Source of the DNA: Epichloe hybrida
Taxonomy: Eukaryota; Ascomycota; Sordariomycetes; Hypocreales; Clavicipitaceae
Direction: 5' to 3'
Assembly: GCA_019022495.1 (NCBI GenBank)
Contig: JAFEKR010000006.1
Location: 1,798,001 to 1,862,000, forward strand
DNA: 64,000 bases
Part shown: one piece after another, positions 1 to 11,594 of the stretch
Numbering within the stretch: the first letter of the stretch is position 1
Layout of the letters: every line of letters begins with the position of its first letter
Notes under the pieces: model-generated
What the model was told of the DNA's origin: nothing
The model's database searches: none
The model's input: the letters and a program-made list of their open reading frames with translations, nothing else
Program-made: the position numbers and the translations under genes

Positions 1-1216
1 GGTCCCCCCCCCCCCCCTTCTCCCCTTTTCTCTCTCTCCTCGTACCGTGGCTTCAGAGTGATTCAACCGGACGCCTCTCGCGAGTCTTCGCTGCGCAAGC
101 AGACCAATCTGCGTGATGACAAGCTTGTCGAGCTAAAGAAATGAAAATAAAAGGACAAGTTCCGCAAAATCGTGTAAGCTACAAGAACGACACTAAACGA
201 ATCTTGTCGGAAAGAGGAAAAGAGAAAAAAAAACACGCATTGTTTCTCGTTTCCCTTCCTCAGGGAGAAAGAGGGGGGGGGGCATCTTACTTCCTTGGGA
301 GAAAGAAACATGGTGGCCTGAGCCTAGGTCCGAGGAAGAGGAAGCTATCCGTTGCCAAAAAAAAATAAAAAAATAGATGGAATAAATAAAGACGAAAAGA
401 GGTATTCTCCGATGAGTGCGTCACAGAGAGGGAACTGGAAGATGAAGGAAAAAAGAACGGAAGCTAAAAAGGTCGGAAGACGAGTAGGTAAAAAGAAAAA
501 AGAAAAGGAAAAAGAGAGAAGAAGAAGATGCTGAGGAATAGGAATAGACTCCGGAGTCAACTAATGGATTGTAATCTTTACACATTGTTGGTAGATAAAC
601 AGTAAAGATAGGGCGATGGGTGGGGTGCGATTGACGCATTTGATTTGATTCATCAATTAATTGGCCGGCCCGAGATGGAGATAAGCTTTTGACTAAATAC
701 GGCCTGGGGTGAGATGCTTATCGGCTGGACAGGGGACTTCCATTACTACGGATTCGGTGTCTGGAACACGAAGAGTCGAGATTCTGTTCTTCCCTGTGTA
801 TTGTCTTCCATACGGAGTACGGAGTAATAATAATTGTTCATGAATCATGATGGAACCCCCCCCCCATTCCGACTTATCGGCAGTCAAACAACCGTGCATT
901 GCCAAGACTCTGGGGATCGCCCCCCCCCCTGGTGTTTATCTGGCGGGCCCGCCGACATGGGGTCTGCTTCAATCTTGTCCGTGACTAACGCTCTACCCGG
1001 CCTGCTTACTTCGCAGGCATGCACACACACATACAGACAGAGAGACAGCTTGCGATGAAATTTTCCGTTGTGCCCTTCCAGAAATAAAAGAATGAAGATG
1101 AAGATGACAAACTACAATGCGCCGACTGATCGTCATCTGCCCAAACGCCTCATCGCCGACCAACCGTGAAGAATCCAAAGAAGAAAAGAAAAGGCATCCC
1201 CGGCCATTCGTTACGT
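1..1216. other. gene-free left margin
   Basis: No supported gene. The stretch is strongly purine- or pyrimidine-biased, starts with a run of about 14 C, and has further C runs near 857-865 and 921-929. Two overlapping copies of the 9-mer TACGGAGTA lie at 811-826. The right part is probably the 3' flank of the minus-strand ADA3 gene. Short open frames here are low-complexity and match nothing I recognise. Confidence 0.6.
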
Positions 1217-2966
1217 TTACTCTTCGTATACTTCCTCATCCCACTGCCCCTTCTCCCTCTTGACGAGCTCTGCCATATCCGCCGGCTTGAAGATGGAGCT
1301 GTCGGGATCGGATTGTCGCGGCACTTTACTCAACGTCTCATCGTCAAAGACGGAGCCTATTGTGTCGATCCAGCGCTTCCGCCGCTCCATCAACGTCTTT
1401 GTCTGGTCTCCAATGCCCGGTCGCGCCGTGCCTGCAGCGCCGCCGCCGACAAAGTGACTGCCTCCGCCTGCACCCCCCGGTCGCTTCGTCTTCTTGCTCT
1501 TGCCCATGGTACGAGTGCGTTTGAGATAGGCAGCTTGTACTTGGGAGTCGAGGTCCTCCAGAATGGTCTGGTATTCCTGGTTGGCCATCCGTTCGCGCAC
1601 GAGATCCGTCAGCCGCGCCTTACGAGCTCCGTTGATCAACATCTGTTCTTTCAAACGTGACTGCAACAATCGTAGCCTGCCGGCGACCTCGTCGTCATAG
1701 TGCCCGTCATACTCGCCCTCGAAACCTTCTTGGGGAAGAAAACCGATGTGCCTCAATTCTTGTTTGAGACGCTCGTCGACCTGCGCATATTCTAGTTTGG
1801 GATGCGTCGCTTTCTTCCATGTTTCGGTTGACGACTCGCTCATGTAGGTGGCTGGGGGGAGTGGGTTTGCTTTGTCGTCGCCGAACTGCTCCTCTCCGTT
1901 GGTGTCGCCGTTCATCGAGGTGTCTCCGTTGGTTACTCCGTTGGTTACACCGTTAGTTGTTGGCTTGTCATCAGGCCCTTGTGAACGGCTCTCAGGTCGC
2001 AGTAGTTGAAGTAGCCGCGAGGCTAGTGGGCCTATGGACAAGGCATCCGTTTCGCCAATGCTGTCACTCATGTTGTCTATGTTGCCTCGTGGTTGATTAG
2101 GCGGGAGCTTCTCTCGGCCTTGACGATGTACGTTGAGAATGTAGAGAAGTTGATCTGACTGCTGGGTTTGGCAATGCTGTAATCGCTGTCGGGTGGGTCC
2201 CCCGCAATGAGATTTGCGAGATCGTTCTTGGGGTATACGGCGACTGAGTATATCTCTTTTCTCTCTTCGTCCGACATGCCCTCGTGAACAGGCCGGATTT
2301 CGTAGACTGTGGGGTCAGGAAAAGTGGAAGGGTCGTCACCGAAGGTTTGCGCTGCAGGCATTTGTCGTTTTGGCGGCGCACCTTCATCTTCGGAGCTCGA
2401 CTCCTCTTCCTCCTCTTCCTCCTTCTTTTCGTGCTTTGCTTTCTTATCTACATCCATCGCCGACGGAGATCCCGCAGCCACGGGCGATAATGACGAGCTC
2501 GCAGAGTCCGCTCGAGAGTGCTTTCGCTTCGCATCTTTTACAGGTGATGATTGATCTATATGCACTTCCTGTGAGTAAGAGAAGATTGCGCAAGCAAGTT
2601 GCAGGATACGTGGTTTGGTTACGCGAATGTTCGGGCTCAGCGATTGAAGGTAAACGCATACCATCTTGTGTCTGGGACTCGGATCCCTTTTTCCTCTTGT
2701 GCTTGGATCTCTTGCCCTCTTGTTCGTCGTCCACGCGCATGTCATAGTCGTCGGGCCGCTTCTTTCGTTCATCCGCGAGGTGTCGCATGCCTCTGTCGTA
2801 GAAGGTGGATCGCTTCTCCATGATGTTTACCAAGTTCTTCAGCTTCTCCAGCATCGCGTCGACGCTCTTGGAATCAGGCACCGTCGCATAGACGGCGCTT
2901 TGATCAACCAGACCTTCATAGCTAAGATTGTTCTTGAAAAGAATGACTCTCGTGTTGAGGTAGTCT
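1217..2966 (-). CDS. NGG1: Ada3/Ngg1, SAGA acetyltransferase-module subunit (5' end unresolved, internal block missing)
   Basis: Ada3/Ngg1 links Gcn5 and Ada2 in the SAGA/ADA histone acetyltransferase module in the nucleus. The C-terminal Ada3 domain is clear: a [20 protein letters not shown] stretch, then a conserved [18 protein letters not shown] helix, then a basic, glycine-rich linker and an acidic tail. A workable model is complement(1217..2066, 2132..2564, 2662..2966); introns at 2565-2661 and 2067-2131 keep frame. Residues upstream of the DYLNTR segment near 2966 belong to one or more further 5' exons I could not place, so the start codon is not given. Oddity: the conserved text reads up to FSTFSTYI and resumes in another frame at [16 protein letters not shown] with the usual intervening block absent. 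The 65-nt intron at 2067-2131 (branch CTAAT) would restore frame by removing this join. Family identity is firm; gene integrity is doubtful. Confidence 0.85.
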
Positions 2967-3339
2967 GGATCTCAGATGTTCATATGCGGGATGAGGCACG
3001 AGGAGTACAGATGCTTGGGTGTACGGACTACATGTAAGTGTCGTTTCCAAGGGTCCATTGGATCAAATCACCCGACTGCTCTTGTATTACGCTCTTGCCC
3101 TTGCCAGCCCGAGCGGAAGAAAAGGTACTTGGTGGAAACTTTCTGACCTGGTATATAGTTCTTCATATCCAGATCCCCTCGTGTTTCGTTTCCTTCTCAT
3201 TTCCAATCTGTCTCGTGTACAGAGTAGTTGCTACTTTTTTTTTTCTTCTCAACCCCAATTCTGCTGCTCTGAGTGTTCAACAACCTCTGAGCCCCCGTCA
3301 TCTCCCACTCTCCTTGTCGTCGTACAATGAGAGAATACC
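2967..3339. other. divergent upstream region of ADA3 and BTA1
   Basis: Holds the unplaced 5' exon(s) and promoter of ADA3 on the minus strand and the promoter/5' UTR of BTA1 on the plus strand. A pyrimidine-rich tract (long T run near 3236-3245) precedes the BTA1 start. I found no convincing Ada3 N-terminal exon in any frame. Confidence 0.5.
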
Positions 3340-6142
3340 ATGGCTTCTCATGTATGTTCTGTACCTTCCATCCTGCTGTGCCTGCCCCTCATCCGCTCCC
3401 TCCCTCCCCTCCTCCTCCATTGCCGTCGACCCAACCTTGATCGCCTGCTTACTGCTTAAACTTTCTCAATTCAGGGTGGTGACCTGTTGCCCTTTGGCAT
3501 TGACCTTCAAGTTCAACCTCTCTATGCTGGACTAGCAATTGCCCTTGTCGGAGCGATTGCTCTGTCTCGTCTTTCATCTCGCCCCAAGACCGATGACGAC
3601 GAGGCTCCTGGCCTCCTACGATCCTTCTTCTTATTCTTCTACTCCTCATTCCTCAAGCCCCATCAAGCCGACTCCAAGGCCACCCAGCAAGATGCTTTGG
3701 AGAGCTTTTACAAGAAGCAGGCTGGTGCTTATGATGCCACTCGCAAAGTCCTCCTTCAAGGGCGCGAGGACATGCTTGGTCTAGTCATTGCCCAGCTCAA
3801 GTCCAAGGCTGGGCAGGCCACGGCAGCTGGGAAGAACCAAACCAAGCCTACTTGGGTTGACGTAAGTCTGCGGCTTATCCCATCCAAATCAAACCAATCA
3901 AGTGCTGAAAAATCGCCGTGGAAAGATTGGCGGCGGTACGGGATGGAATATTGAAGCCATGGACCGTCTTGTCAACGTCCCTGAATACTTCTCAAGTGTT
4001 TACCTTGTGGACTACTCTCCATCGCTATGCGAAGTCGCTCGGAAGAGATTTGACAGGCTTGGATGGAAGAACATCACCGTCGTTTGCGAAGATGCTCGCA
4101 GATTCCATCTTGAGAACTATGAGACAGGAATGAGTCCGGCTCAGAACCCCCTGCGTTCTCCTGTTCTCAGTTACTTCAACCAGCAGCGTCCTGAACACGG
4201 CGGTGCTGACCTTGTCACCATGTCTTACAGTCTTTCCATGATTGTGAGTGGATTGGACTTCATGATTGTCAAAAAAAGGGGAGATTGAAGCTGACTTGCT
4301 TTGAACATCCATTAGCCCGACTACTACTCAGTCATTGATTCGGTCACTTCCCTTCTGTCCCCCCACGGCATCTTGGGCGTTATCGATTTCTACGTCCAGA
4401 GCAAAGTCGACTTTTCTTTCCGCAACTATACCGGTGGTGCCCTGGGTCGCCACGTCAACGCCTTGTCTCGCATGTTCTGGCGTGCCTGGTTCGACTTTGA
4501 TCGAGTTGGTCTGGAGCCCAGTCGTCGTGACTACTTGGAGTACAAGTTTGGCACGGTTCTGAACATCAACGACCGTAACAAGGCACTGGGCTACATCCCC
4601 TACTATGTCTGGGTCGGTTGCCACAAGAAGCCCTTTTCCCCCTCGAGTCTGCCTCATGAGATTCTTGAGCGCATTGACGCGTTGGCGACCGAGTCCCCGT
4701 ATTTGTACCCCATCAACCAGGGCGACGCTCTGACTCGAGCAGTTGAGAGATCTGCCCCGGAGATTCGTTCCAAGGCTTTCGTCACTGCAGTACAAAACCT
4801 GTCTGCAAACCTCCCCCTTCCGGCATTCTTTTACCAGTATCATCATTGGCGCATCTATTACGACGATCAGCTGCAGAAGCACACCCAGTTCAATGATGAA
4901 TACATCTACGCCTTCACATGGGAGGACGCCCGCGTCGACGAGCGAATTTTAAAGCTCGGCCCCGAGGACAAGGTGTTGGCAATCAGCTCTGCTGGCGACA
5001 ACATCCTCTCGTATCTAGCTCAAAGTCCAGCTCGCGTCCATGCCGTCGACTTGAACCCCACACAGAACCATCTTCTGGAGCTCAAGGCCGCCTCTTACAC
5101 GGCACTGTCGTATGAAGACTTCTGGAAGATTTTCGGAGAAGGCAAGCATGCCCAGTTCCGAAATTTGCTGGTGAACAAGCTGTCCCCCCATCTGTCTGCC
5201 CGTGCGTTCCAGTTCTGGCTCAAAAACGCCCATGTCTTCCAGAACAAGAGCGGATATGGTCTTTACGACACGGGTGGTTCTCGCCACGCCATCCGCGCCA
5301 TGCGCTGGGTGGCACGTCTTTTTGGTCTTCGTTCCACCATCAGCAAGCTTATTGACGCCAAGACTCTCAATGAGCAGCGCGAAATCTGGCGTCAAAAGAT
5401 TCGCCCAGCCTTGCTGTCCAAACTCGTTTGCAACCTTGTCGTTGCCCAGGAGAGCTTCCTCTGGACCGCCCTCGGGGTCCCAAAGAACCAGCTTGCCATG
5501 ATCGAGAAGGACCACGCCGAATCTGATCTCGTCAAGGGAGACAGGCCTGCGGCAAAGAATAGCCGATCTCATGCTATCTGGCACTACATGGTTAACACTC
5601 TCGACCCTGTCGCAGAGGAGACACACATTGCCAAGGACAACCCTTACTACTATGTCTGTCTCGCCGGGCAGTTCTCTCGAGATTGCCATCCTCACTACCT
5701 TGCCCCGGACGTCCACGCCAAGCTCTCCAAGCCCGGTGCTCTGGACAGTCTTCGCATTCACACCGATGAGCTTGAGGAGGTCATTGCCCGCATCACCCCT
5801 GGCACTCTCACCGTTGCGGTTGTCATGGACAGCATGGACTGGTTCGACCCCGGATCGCCTGCCGCCGCAGCCGCCGCACAAATAACTAAGTTGAACCGGG
5901 CGCTCAAGATGGGCGGCCGGGTGATGTTGCGCACCTCTGCCCTGACTCCGTGGTACGTCAAGGTATTCGAGTCCCACGGCTTCACTGCGAAGCGTCACGG
6001 GTCCAGGATCGACGGGGCTTGCATCGATCGCGTCAACATGTACGCGAGCTGCTGGATCTGCACCAAGGTTGGGAACTTGCCGCCTCCCACCCCGGAGATG
6101 GAACACATGAGTGGCTCTGAAGTGCCTGGTCTAACGATCTAG
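3340..6142 (+). CDS. BTA1: betaine lipid (DGTS) synthase, Bta1 type
   Basis: Makes diacylglyceryl-N,N,N-trimethylhomoserine, the phosphorus-free membrane lipid, from diacylglycerol and S-adenosylmethionine in the ER membrane. Model join(3340..3351, 3475..3861, 3926..4243, 4316..6142), 847 residues, the usual length for fungal Bta1. Exon 1 is only 12 nt (MASH), followed by a GTATGT donor. A hydrophobic segment at about residues 20-38 is the likely membrane anchor. The N-terminal half is the N-methyltransferase (BtaB-like) with AdoMet motif IGGGTGWN at 134-141. The C-terminal half is the DUF3419 3-amino-3-carboxypropyl transferase (BtaA-like) with a second AdoMet site around AGDNILSYL near residue 465. 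This methyltransferase-first order is typical of fungi. In many fungi the pathway is induced by phosphate starvation; no Pho-type site was confirmed here. Both halves look intact. Confidence 0.95.
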
Positions 6143-6752
6143 GAGGGCTTGATCTACCGGCCGTCGATTTGCCCCGTGTGAGTAAACCTTTCGCAGAGAG
6201 GGTATTGTCCAACACTGTACCCGAAAAAGATGGTGGTAGCTGGCATACTCGAGAGCCAGAGGGCAGAGATGATCCGAGTACACCAGAGACCAGAGAGGAG
6301 ATGAATGGAATACTTAGCGTTGGACAATTGTGAAAATGGAATAGCCCGGGAGCCTCGGGAGGCCCGCGACCCAATTTGAGAGTGAACCATGGTTTGAGAT
6401 TGTGAGCCTTTTTTTGGAAACAAATAAAGAATCCAAATGCCCTTCTTGCAAAGTAGTTTATTCGTGTTGTGATATTTCAAGCCAAGTCGACTGACGGCTC
6501 ACATGGAGCCGCTTGGTCACAGTCAAGTTTTTTTTTTTTTTTTTTACCTGATGCCTGTCATCGTGTCATGTTCCAAAGCATGATCCGTTGATTGATAAAT
6601 GGAATATGAATTCTGTCTCATGCCAACGAAGGACATCTATACATGAGGCCCCAAGGTTTCCTAACCAGTTCCATCGCAGACGTCAAAACACGAAAGCCAC
6701 CCAGCTTGTTCCTACACTGCCCACTTGGCACCTCCTGAGCATACATAACCAT
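6143..6752. other. convergent 3' flank of BTA1 and SDH4
   Basis: Intergenic stretch between two convergent genes, expected to hold both 3' UTRs and poly(A) sites. It contains a run of about 17 T at 6529-6545 and an ATAAA-like context near 6424. No gene is supported. Confidence 0.55.
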
Positions 6753-7481
6753 CTATGCCTTCCAAACCCGCTTGATCGCCTCCGTTACGCCAACGTCGTT
6801 GGTCTCGAATTCATACAAGCCAATTCCGACTGTCAGAGTCGCGGCGTTCAATCCCCACCAAAATAACTTGCGCAGACCGGGGTACGTCCTCTTGGGGATG
6901 TAGTCGATGACGACAGCCTGGAAGCCCATGTGGGAGTGGATCAGGACCGCGGAGCAGAGAATAGCGTCCGTGGTCGGGTTGAGAGAGCCTGACGCAAAGG
7001 GGGCGATGGAGAGAGGGACGAGGCCGGCGGCGATGAGGCGCTCAAAGGTCCAGTGGTAGGAGCCGTGGGCGGCGGATGGGGCCGGGACGGGAGCTGGGTC
7101 GTTGACTGGAGAAAATGCGTCAGTTTCTTCTCATTGCTTGTTGCTGTCTGTCTGCAGGGCGAGCCTCCACTCTTTTTCCAAAAGTATCGGATAAAGATGG
7201 AACATCAGGTAATTTGCATTTCACTTCGTACCTCCGCCCTCGATCCGTTCTACATTGATACACGTCGTTAGCAGGTCAGTTCACCTCGGGACAGATGCAA
7301 GGGCGCGATGAATCCAACTACGCTTCAAAGAGAGAGAGAGAAGATGAATCTTACGCGGTCCAGGGGGCAAGATAGCACATCTCTTGCTGGAGGTGTGCAA
7401 AGCAGTCGTTCTTATCGCGAAAGCGGCAGGGGAGCGAGCTGCCTGTCGCAGAAGCGAGGGACGCATAATCGAGACCATCAT
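6753..7481 (-). CDS. SDH4: succinate dehydrogenase membrane anchor subunit (CybS)
   Basis: Membrane anchor of respiratory complex II in the mitochondrial inner membrane; carries quinone and haem b contacts. Model complement(6753..7105, 7232..7249, 7355..7481), 165 residues. Exon 1 encodes a basic, serine-rich mitochondrial presequence (RPSLLRQAARSPAAFAIRTT). Exon 2 is only 18 nt and encodes RIEGG, joined on both sides in frame. Exon 3 carries the conserved GSYHWTFERL motif, the membrane helices, SAVLIHSHMGFQAVVIDYIP with the haem-ligand-type histidine, and the family C-terminus GIGLYEFETNDVGVTEAI. It is divergently paired with the mitochondrial tyrosyl-tRNA synthetase, sharing 530 bp with three CCAAT boxes. 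The start could be any of the first three in-frame ATGs; the first is used here. Confidence 0.93.
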
Positions 7482-8011
7482 CTAGGTCGGCTTGCGAATG
7501 AAGAATTGAATCGGTTGATCAGCAGCCACCTGCTTTAACGGTGGTTGTGGTTGTTGAATGGGAGCGAGCGCGCGACGAGTTCGAGTCGAGTCGAGTGGTT
7601 GACGTGGTTGACTTGAGAATGAAGTGTTGCTGTCTGGTTCTCTGGCTGGCTTGGAAAATTGGGGACATTGCCGAGGAACTCGAAATGGCGAAATGCTAAT
7701 TGGCTGGGCTGGTTCCGTGCTGGATTCATACAGCCGAATTGACGGAGGGAAGAACGTGGTTCCGGGGGAGGTTGTGGTGGGGGGGTTTTTCAATTGTGAT
7801 TGGATGGGCGTAGGAGCATGTGAAAGGCCAGGCCCGACATTTTCAATCAGCTTTTGGCGACTCACGATCTCTTCTCGATTGGACTGGAACTAGACCTTGT
7901 TGAGCACGGCTGCTAATTCACTGGAGCTGGAAAGTTACAATCGGAGGTGGTAGAAGCAAGTTTTGTTGGTTTGTTCTCCAGAAGCTTGTTCTCCAGAAGC
8001 TGAGTCTTTCA
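7482..8011. promoter_or_regulatory. bidirectional promoter of SDH4 and MSY1
   Basis: 530 bp between two divergent nuclear genes for mitochondrial proteins. ATTGG (inverse CCAAT) occurs at 7699-7703, 7799-7803 and 7878-7882. CCAAT boxes bind the HAP/CBC complex, which controls respiratory genes in fungi, so a shared HAP-type input is a reasonable inference. It also includes a 15-bp perfect tandem duplication at 7971-8000 directly upstream of MSY1. Confidence 0.6.
7971..8000 (+). repeat. 15-bp perfect tandem duplication
   Basis: TTGTTCTCCAGAAGC is present twice head to tail (7971-7985 and 7986-8000), ending 11 bp before the MSY1 start codon, so it lies in the 5' UTR or core promoter. It looks like a recent slippage event; functional meaning is unknown. 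Confidence 0.85.
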
Positions 8012-9955
8012 ATGGCTCTACGAATTTCAGCTTCTAGGAGCCTCCCACGATGCGCGGCTCGACTGTCTTGCTGTGAGGTGCGGCAGAGCCGGGGCATTGC
8101 GACGTCATATCTCAACAAGGTTGCTGAAGGCGAGGCGCGATGGGAGAAGAGGGCGGAGCGAATTCAGAATGGCGAAGAGCGTCATGTGTGGGATGTTCTT
8201 GATGAGAGAGGATATATCAAAGACGTTGCTGGGTATGTCAGTTCTCGGATGCCATGCCGTTGTCGGTCACCACGGAAGAAGAACGAACACCCACCTTGCT
8301 AACTTGTGCGTGCGAATCACGTCGACAGCACGCCCGATAAGATCAAGGAGATTATGAGAATCAAGAGAATAGGCGCCTACGTCGGCGTAGACCCCACGGC
8401 CGACTCGCTGCACATCGGCCATCTCCTCCCCTTCATGCCTCTCTTCTGGCTCTGGTTCCACGGTCACCCTGCCGTCACGCTCCTCGGAGGCGCCACAGCA
8501 CGAATTGGCGATCCTTCCGGTCGTCTGCAGAGCCGCGACCACATGAGCAATTCCGAGATATCGAAAAACGTCACCAAGATTCACTATCAACTCACGAGAC
8601 TCTGGTGCAACGTCGTCACCTTGCGAGAGAAGTACGGGTACGAAAAGGACTGGGCCGCCAAGCGCCACCTGCTGAACAACAACATGTGGATGCAGGGCCT
8701 GTCGATCTACGACTTCACGAAGCGACTGGCTAAACAAACGAGGGTGGGACCCATGCTTGCCCGCGACACGGTGAAGCGGAAAATGTCGGAAGGCGACGGC
8801 ATGTCCCTCGCCGAGTTCATGTACCCGCTCTTCCAGGGCTGGGACTTCTGGCACATGTACAACAAACTCGGCATCCAGATGCAGATTGGCGGGTCTGACC
8901 AGTACGGAAACATTGTCGCGGGTATCGACGCTCTGAAGGTGATCCGCGAGAGTGAGGAGGCGCCGCATGCCAGGATGCCCACCGAGTGGCAACACGAGCC
9001 CATGGGCTTCACCGTGCCTCTGCTTCTCGATTCCGCCGGCGTCAAGCTCGGCAAGACGGCGGGAAACGCCGTGTGGCTGGACGAGTTCAAGACATCCGCG
9101 TTTGAGCTCTACGGATACTTCGTGCGGCGGTCCGACGACGAGGTGGAGAAGCTCTTGAGGCTCTTCACTTTCATGCCCATGACCAAAATCCAAGAAGTCA
9201 TGGCCCAGCACCAGGCCGACCCTTCCAAGCGCATCGCTCAGCACACGCTAGCCTTCGAGGTCATCTCCCTGGTCCACGGATCACAAAAGGCGCTCCAGGA
9301 AGCGCAGCAGCACAAGTTCCGCTTCGGCGGCGAGCTGCCACACGTTGTCAAGGAGCCCTCCGAGTCCAGCGGCATCATCACGCCCAACAACGCTCCCCGC
9401 AGCGATATCCAGCTTCCCAGATCCGCCATGAGACTCTCGCCCGCAAAGCTCCTCTTTGCCAGCGGCCTGGCCAGCAGCAACAGTGATGGCCAGCGCCTCG
9501 TCACCCAACAGGGTGCCTACGTGGCAGCTCAGCCAGGCCAGACTCGCGGCCTGGTCCCTGGCAATCTGTCCTGGACCCCGATGAAGATGTGGTTCCCCGA
9601 GGAGACGGCCAAGTACCTCATTGATGATAAAATCTTGATCCTGCGCAAAGGCAAGCACAACGTTCGCATCGTAGAGTTGGTCTCCGACGAGGACTGGGAG
9701 GCCAGCGGCAAGATCTACCCCGGCCAACCGTACACGGGCATGGTGCGCCGCACAACGGACCAACTGCAGAGGGAGGCCGAGGCAAACGGGCGAAAATTGA
9801 CGCCATATCGGCTCAAGAAGTTGGTCAGGGAGAGGACCAGAGAACAGGGCCGCTTGCAGGTGGCTAACAATCCGGATATTGAGCTGCCGAGCAAGCAGGA
9901 GATGCGACAGCGGACCAGGGAAAGGAAGGATAAATCTTTCAAGACGCAGTGGTGA
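8012..9955 (+). CDS. MSY1: mitochondrial tyrosyl-tRNA synthetase (CYT-18/Msy1 family)
   Basis: Charges mitochondrial tRNA-Tyr. Model join(8012..8232, 8329..9955), 615 residues; the intron has a GTATGT donor and a GCTAAC branch point and keeps frame. The N-terminus is basic and serine-rich, as expected of a mitochondrial presequence. Class I signatures are present: HIGH at residues 102-105 (context DSLHIGHLLPF) and a KMSKS-equivalent KLGKT at 313-317. The tyrosine-site motif QIGGSDQYGN is intact. The C-terminal third is the extended S4-like RNA-binding domain that is long in Pezizomycotina. In Neurospora the orthologue CYT-18 also helps splice group I introns; whether this protein does so cannot be told from sequence. 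Confidence 0.95.
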
Positions 9956-10189
9956 GGTTCTTAATTTGTACAAAATCTTCGTATTGTGTTGCACACAGCG
10001 TTTGTCATATCATGTACCATTACTCTGTTTTATTAAGGGGCGGCACGATATCATGTAAATTAGACAAGCTGTTGTATCCCACCCCCCACCCCCACCCAAA
10101 AAATAACCAAAAAATAACCACAAGATTATAATAATAAATGAATCATCAAGTCGTGACTAAGCCACAAACTCCTGCACCGTGCCATGAGC

Positions 10190-11594
10190 TCATTTGTATA
10201 GTACCGTCAAGTCGCCCTTGGGAACATGGAGCGTCTTCAGCTTATCCATGATTTCATCATTCGTCAGGTTCTGCTCCGTGATGATCTGATCGAAATGGTG
10301 ATTACCATCCGCGTATCTCTGCAGAGAGTCCCCGCCGGGCCGCGGACGACTCTCTCCCGTTGCCAACGCGGCGAGATATTGCTTCGACAGAACGTACTTG
10401 TGCACGCGATACAAGCAGCCCTTTATGATGCCGAATTGCACAAACCGCCTTACGTCGACGTAGTTCAACACATCAAACCCATTCTCCCGGTTCGTCATGA
10501 TCCATTCCTTTACGCTCCTGCTCGGCGCAAACAAAGACATCAGCTTGATGAGATGATAATTGCTCACCCTGGCGCGGCCGTGGGACACATAGCCAGCGCA
10601 CTCGTCCACAGTGCCGTCGACATTGCGGATGAAGTCGTGGATGCCGGGTCGAGGCGCGTAGCACGAGCTGAAGAAGAACATGTCGATGAGAATGATTGTA
10701 TCGTAGTAGAGTAGGTGACGGAGGGCAATCTTGGCCAGGTCGAGAGACACGGCGGCTGAGTGGGCGATGCGGCGGACGTCGGAGACGCCGTCGATTTTGG
10801 CAACGACTTTTTGAAGAGTGAGGTCCCAGGTTGGGTCGATGATGTCGGAAAATTTCACCTTGGAGACGGGGACGTGCCATCCTTTGACGGTGGGGGGCGT
10901 GCGGTAATGGGGGAAGAGTTTCATGTTGATGGTGTTGGCGTCGTCTAGGAGAGAGGAGGAAGTCAAGACGGCAGGGATTCATTGCAAAAGGAAGGGAGAG
11001 ATGGTTGGGAGTAAATACGTACCAACTGGAATCATGCATTCGCCATAGTTGTTCAAGTCCTCCTTCACAATCTCCAGCAAACTCTCAATCGGCCGCCTGC
11101 TTGTCACCTGATCTCTCACCCCGTCGCTCACGCCCTCGCCCTGGCTCAGATACTCATTCTGCTTCTCCATTTCGGAAAAGGTGGCAGCGAGATATCTCAC
11201 GACGCCCTCGTAGGGTGTCTGGTCTACATCGGCCTCGATGAGGAGGCCAAAGTTGAAGATGAACTCATTGCGCTGATACTTGGCGTGGGCGATGACGACG
11301 GGGAAGCCAAGGACGGTATATTTGTCATCGGGGGAGTTGATGGTGACGTAGCGGTTGCAAAAGGCCTGTCGGGGGATGATGTACTCATGCAGGACGTCAA
11401 AGTCGACGAGGGGCTGGCGGGCGGTAGTTGTCTCGGAGGCGGTGATGCATCCTGGGGGTGATTGGGCGACGATTTTGGGACCTGGCCGTGGTTGTGAAGG
11501 TGGTTGTGAGAAAGACGTGCTCACTGCTGACAGGGAAGCTGTGCGGCTTACCTTTTTGAGGAAAGAATCTAGCGTAGAATATCCCCTGGATCAT
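10190..11594 (-). CDS. NPR2: nitrogen permease regulator 2 (SEACIT/GATOR1 subunit)
   Basis: Npr2 with Npr3 and Iml1 forms the SEACIT/GATOR1 complex at the vacuole, which restrains TORC1 when nitrogen is low. Model complement(10190..10944, 11023..11481, 11552..11594), 418 residues; all junctions keep frame. The N-terminus MIQGIFYARFFPQKGPKIV is the family start, followed by the DENN-like longin region (FVVIAHAKYQRNEFIFNFG-type strand) and the C-terminal conserved block ending in a winged-helix-like segment with FDQIITEQNLTNDEIMDKL. The length is close to that of other fungal Npr2. The 234-bp gap to MSY1 is a convergent 3' region with an A-rich duplicated ACCAAAAAATA stretch. Confidence 0.93.

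Noticed and set aside
5015..6106. Long minus-strand open frame (363 codons)
   Set aside because: It is antisense to the BTA1 exon, with composition typical of the complement of GC-biased codons; no domain.
8267..9244. Long minus-strand open frame (325 codons)
   Set aside because: Antisense to MSY1; the sense strand encodes an intact synthetase.
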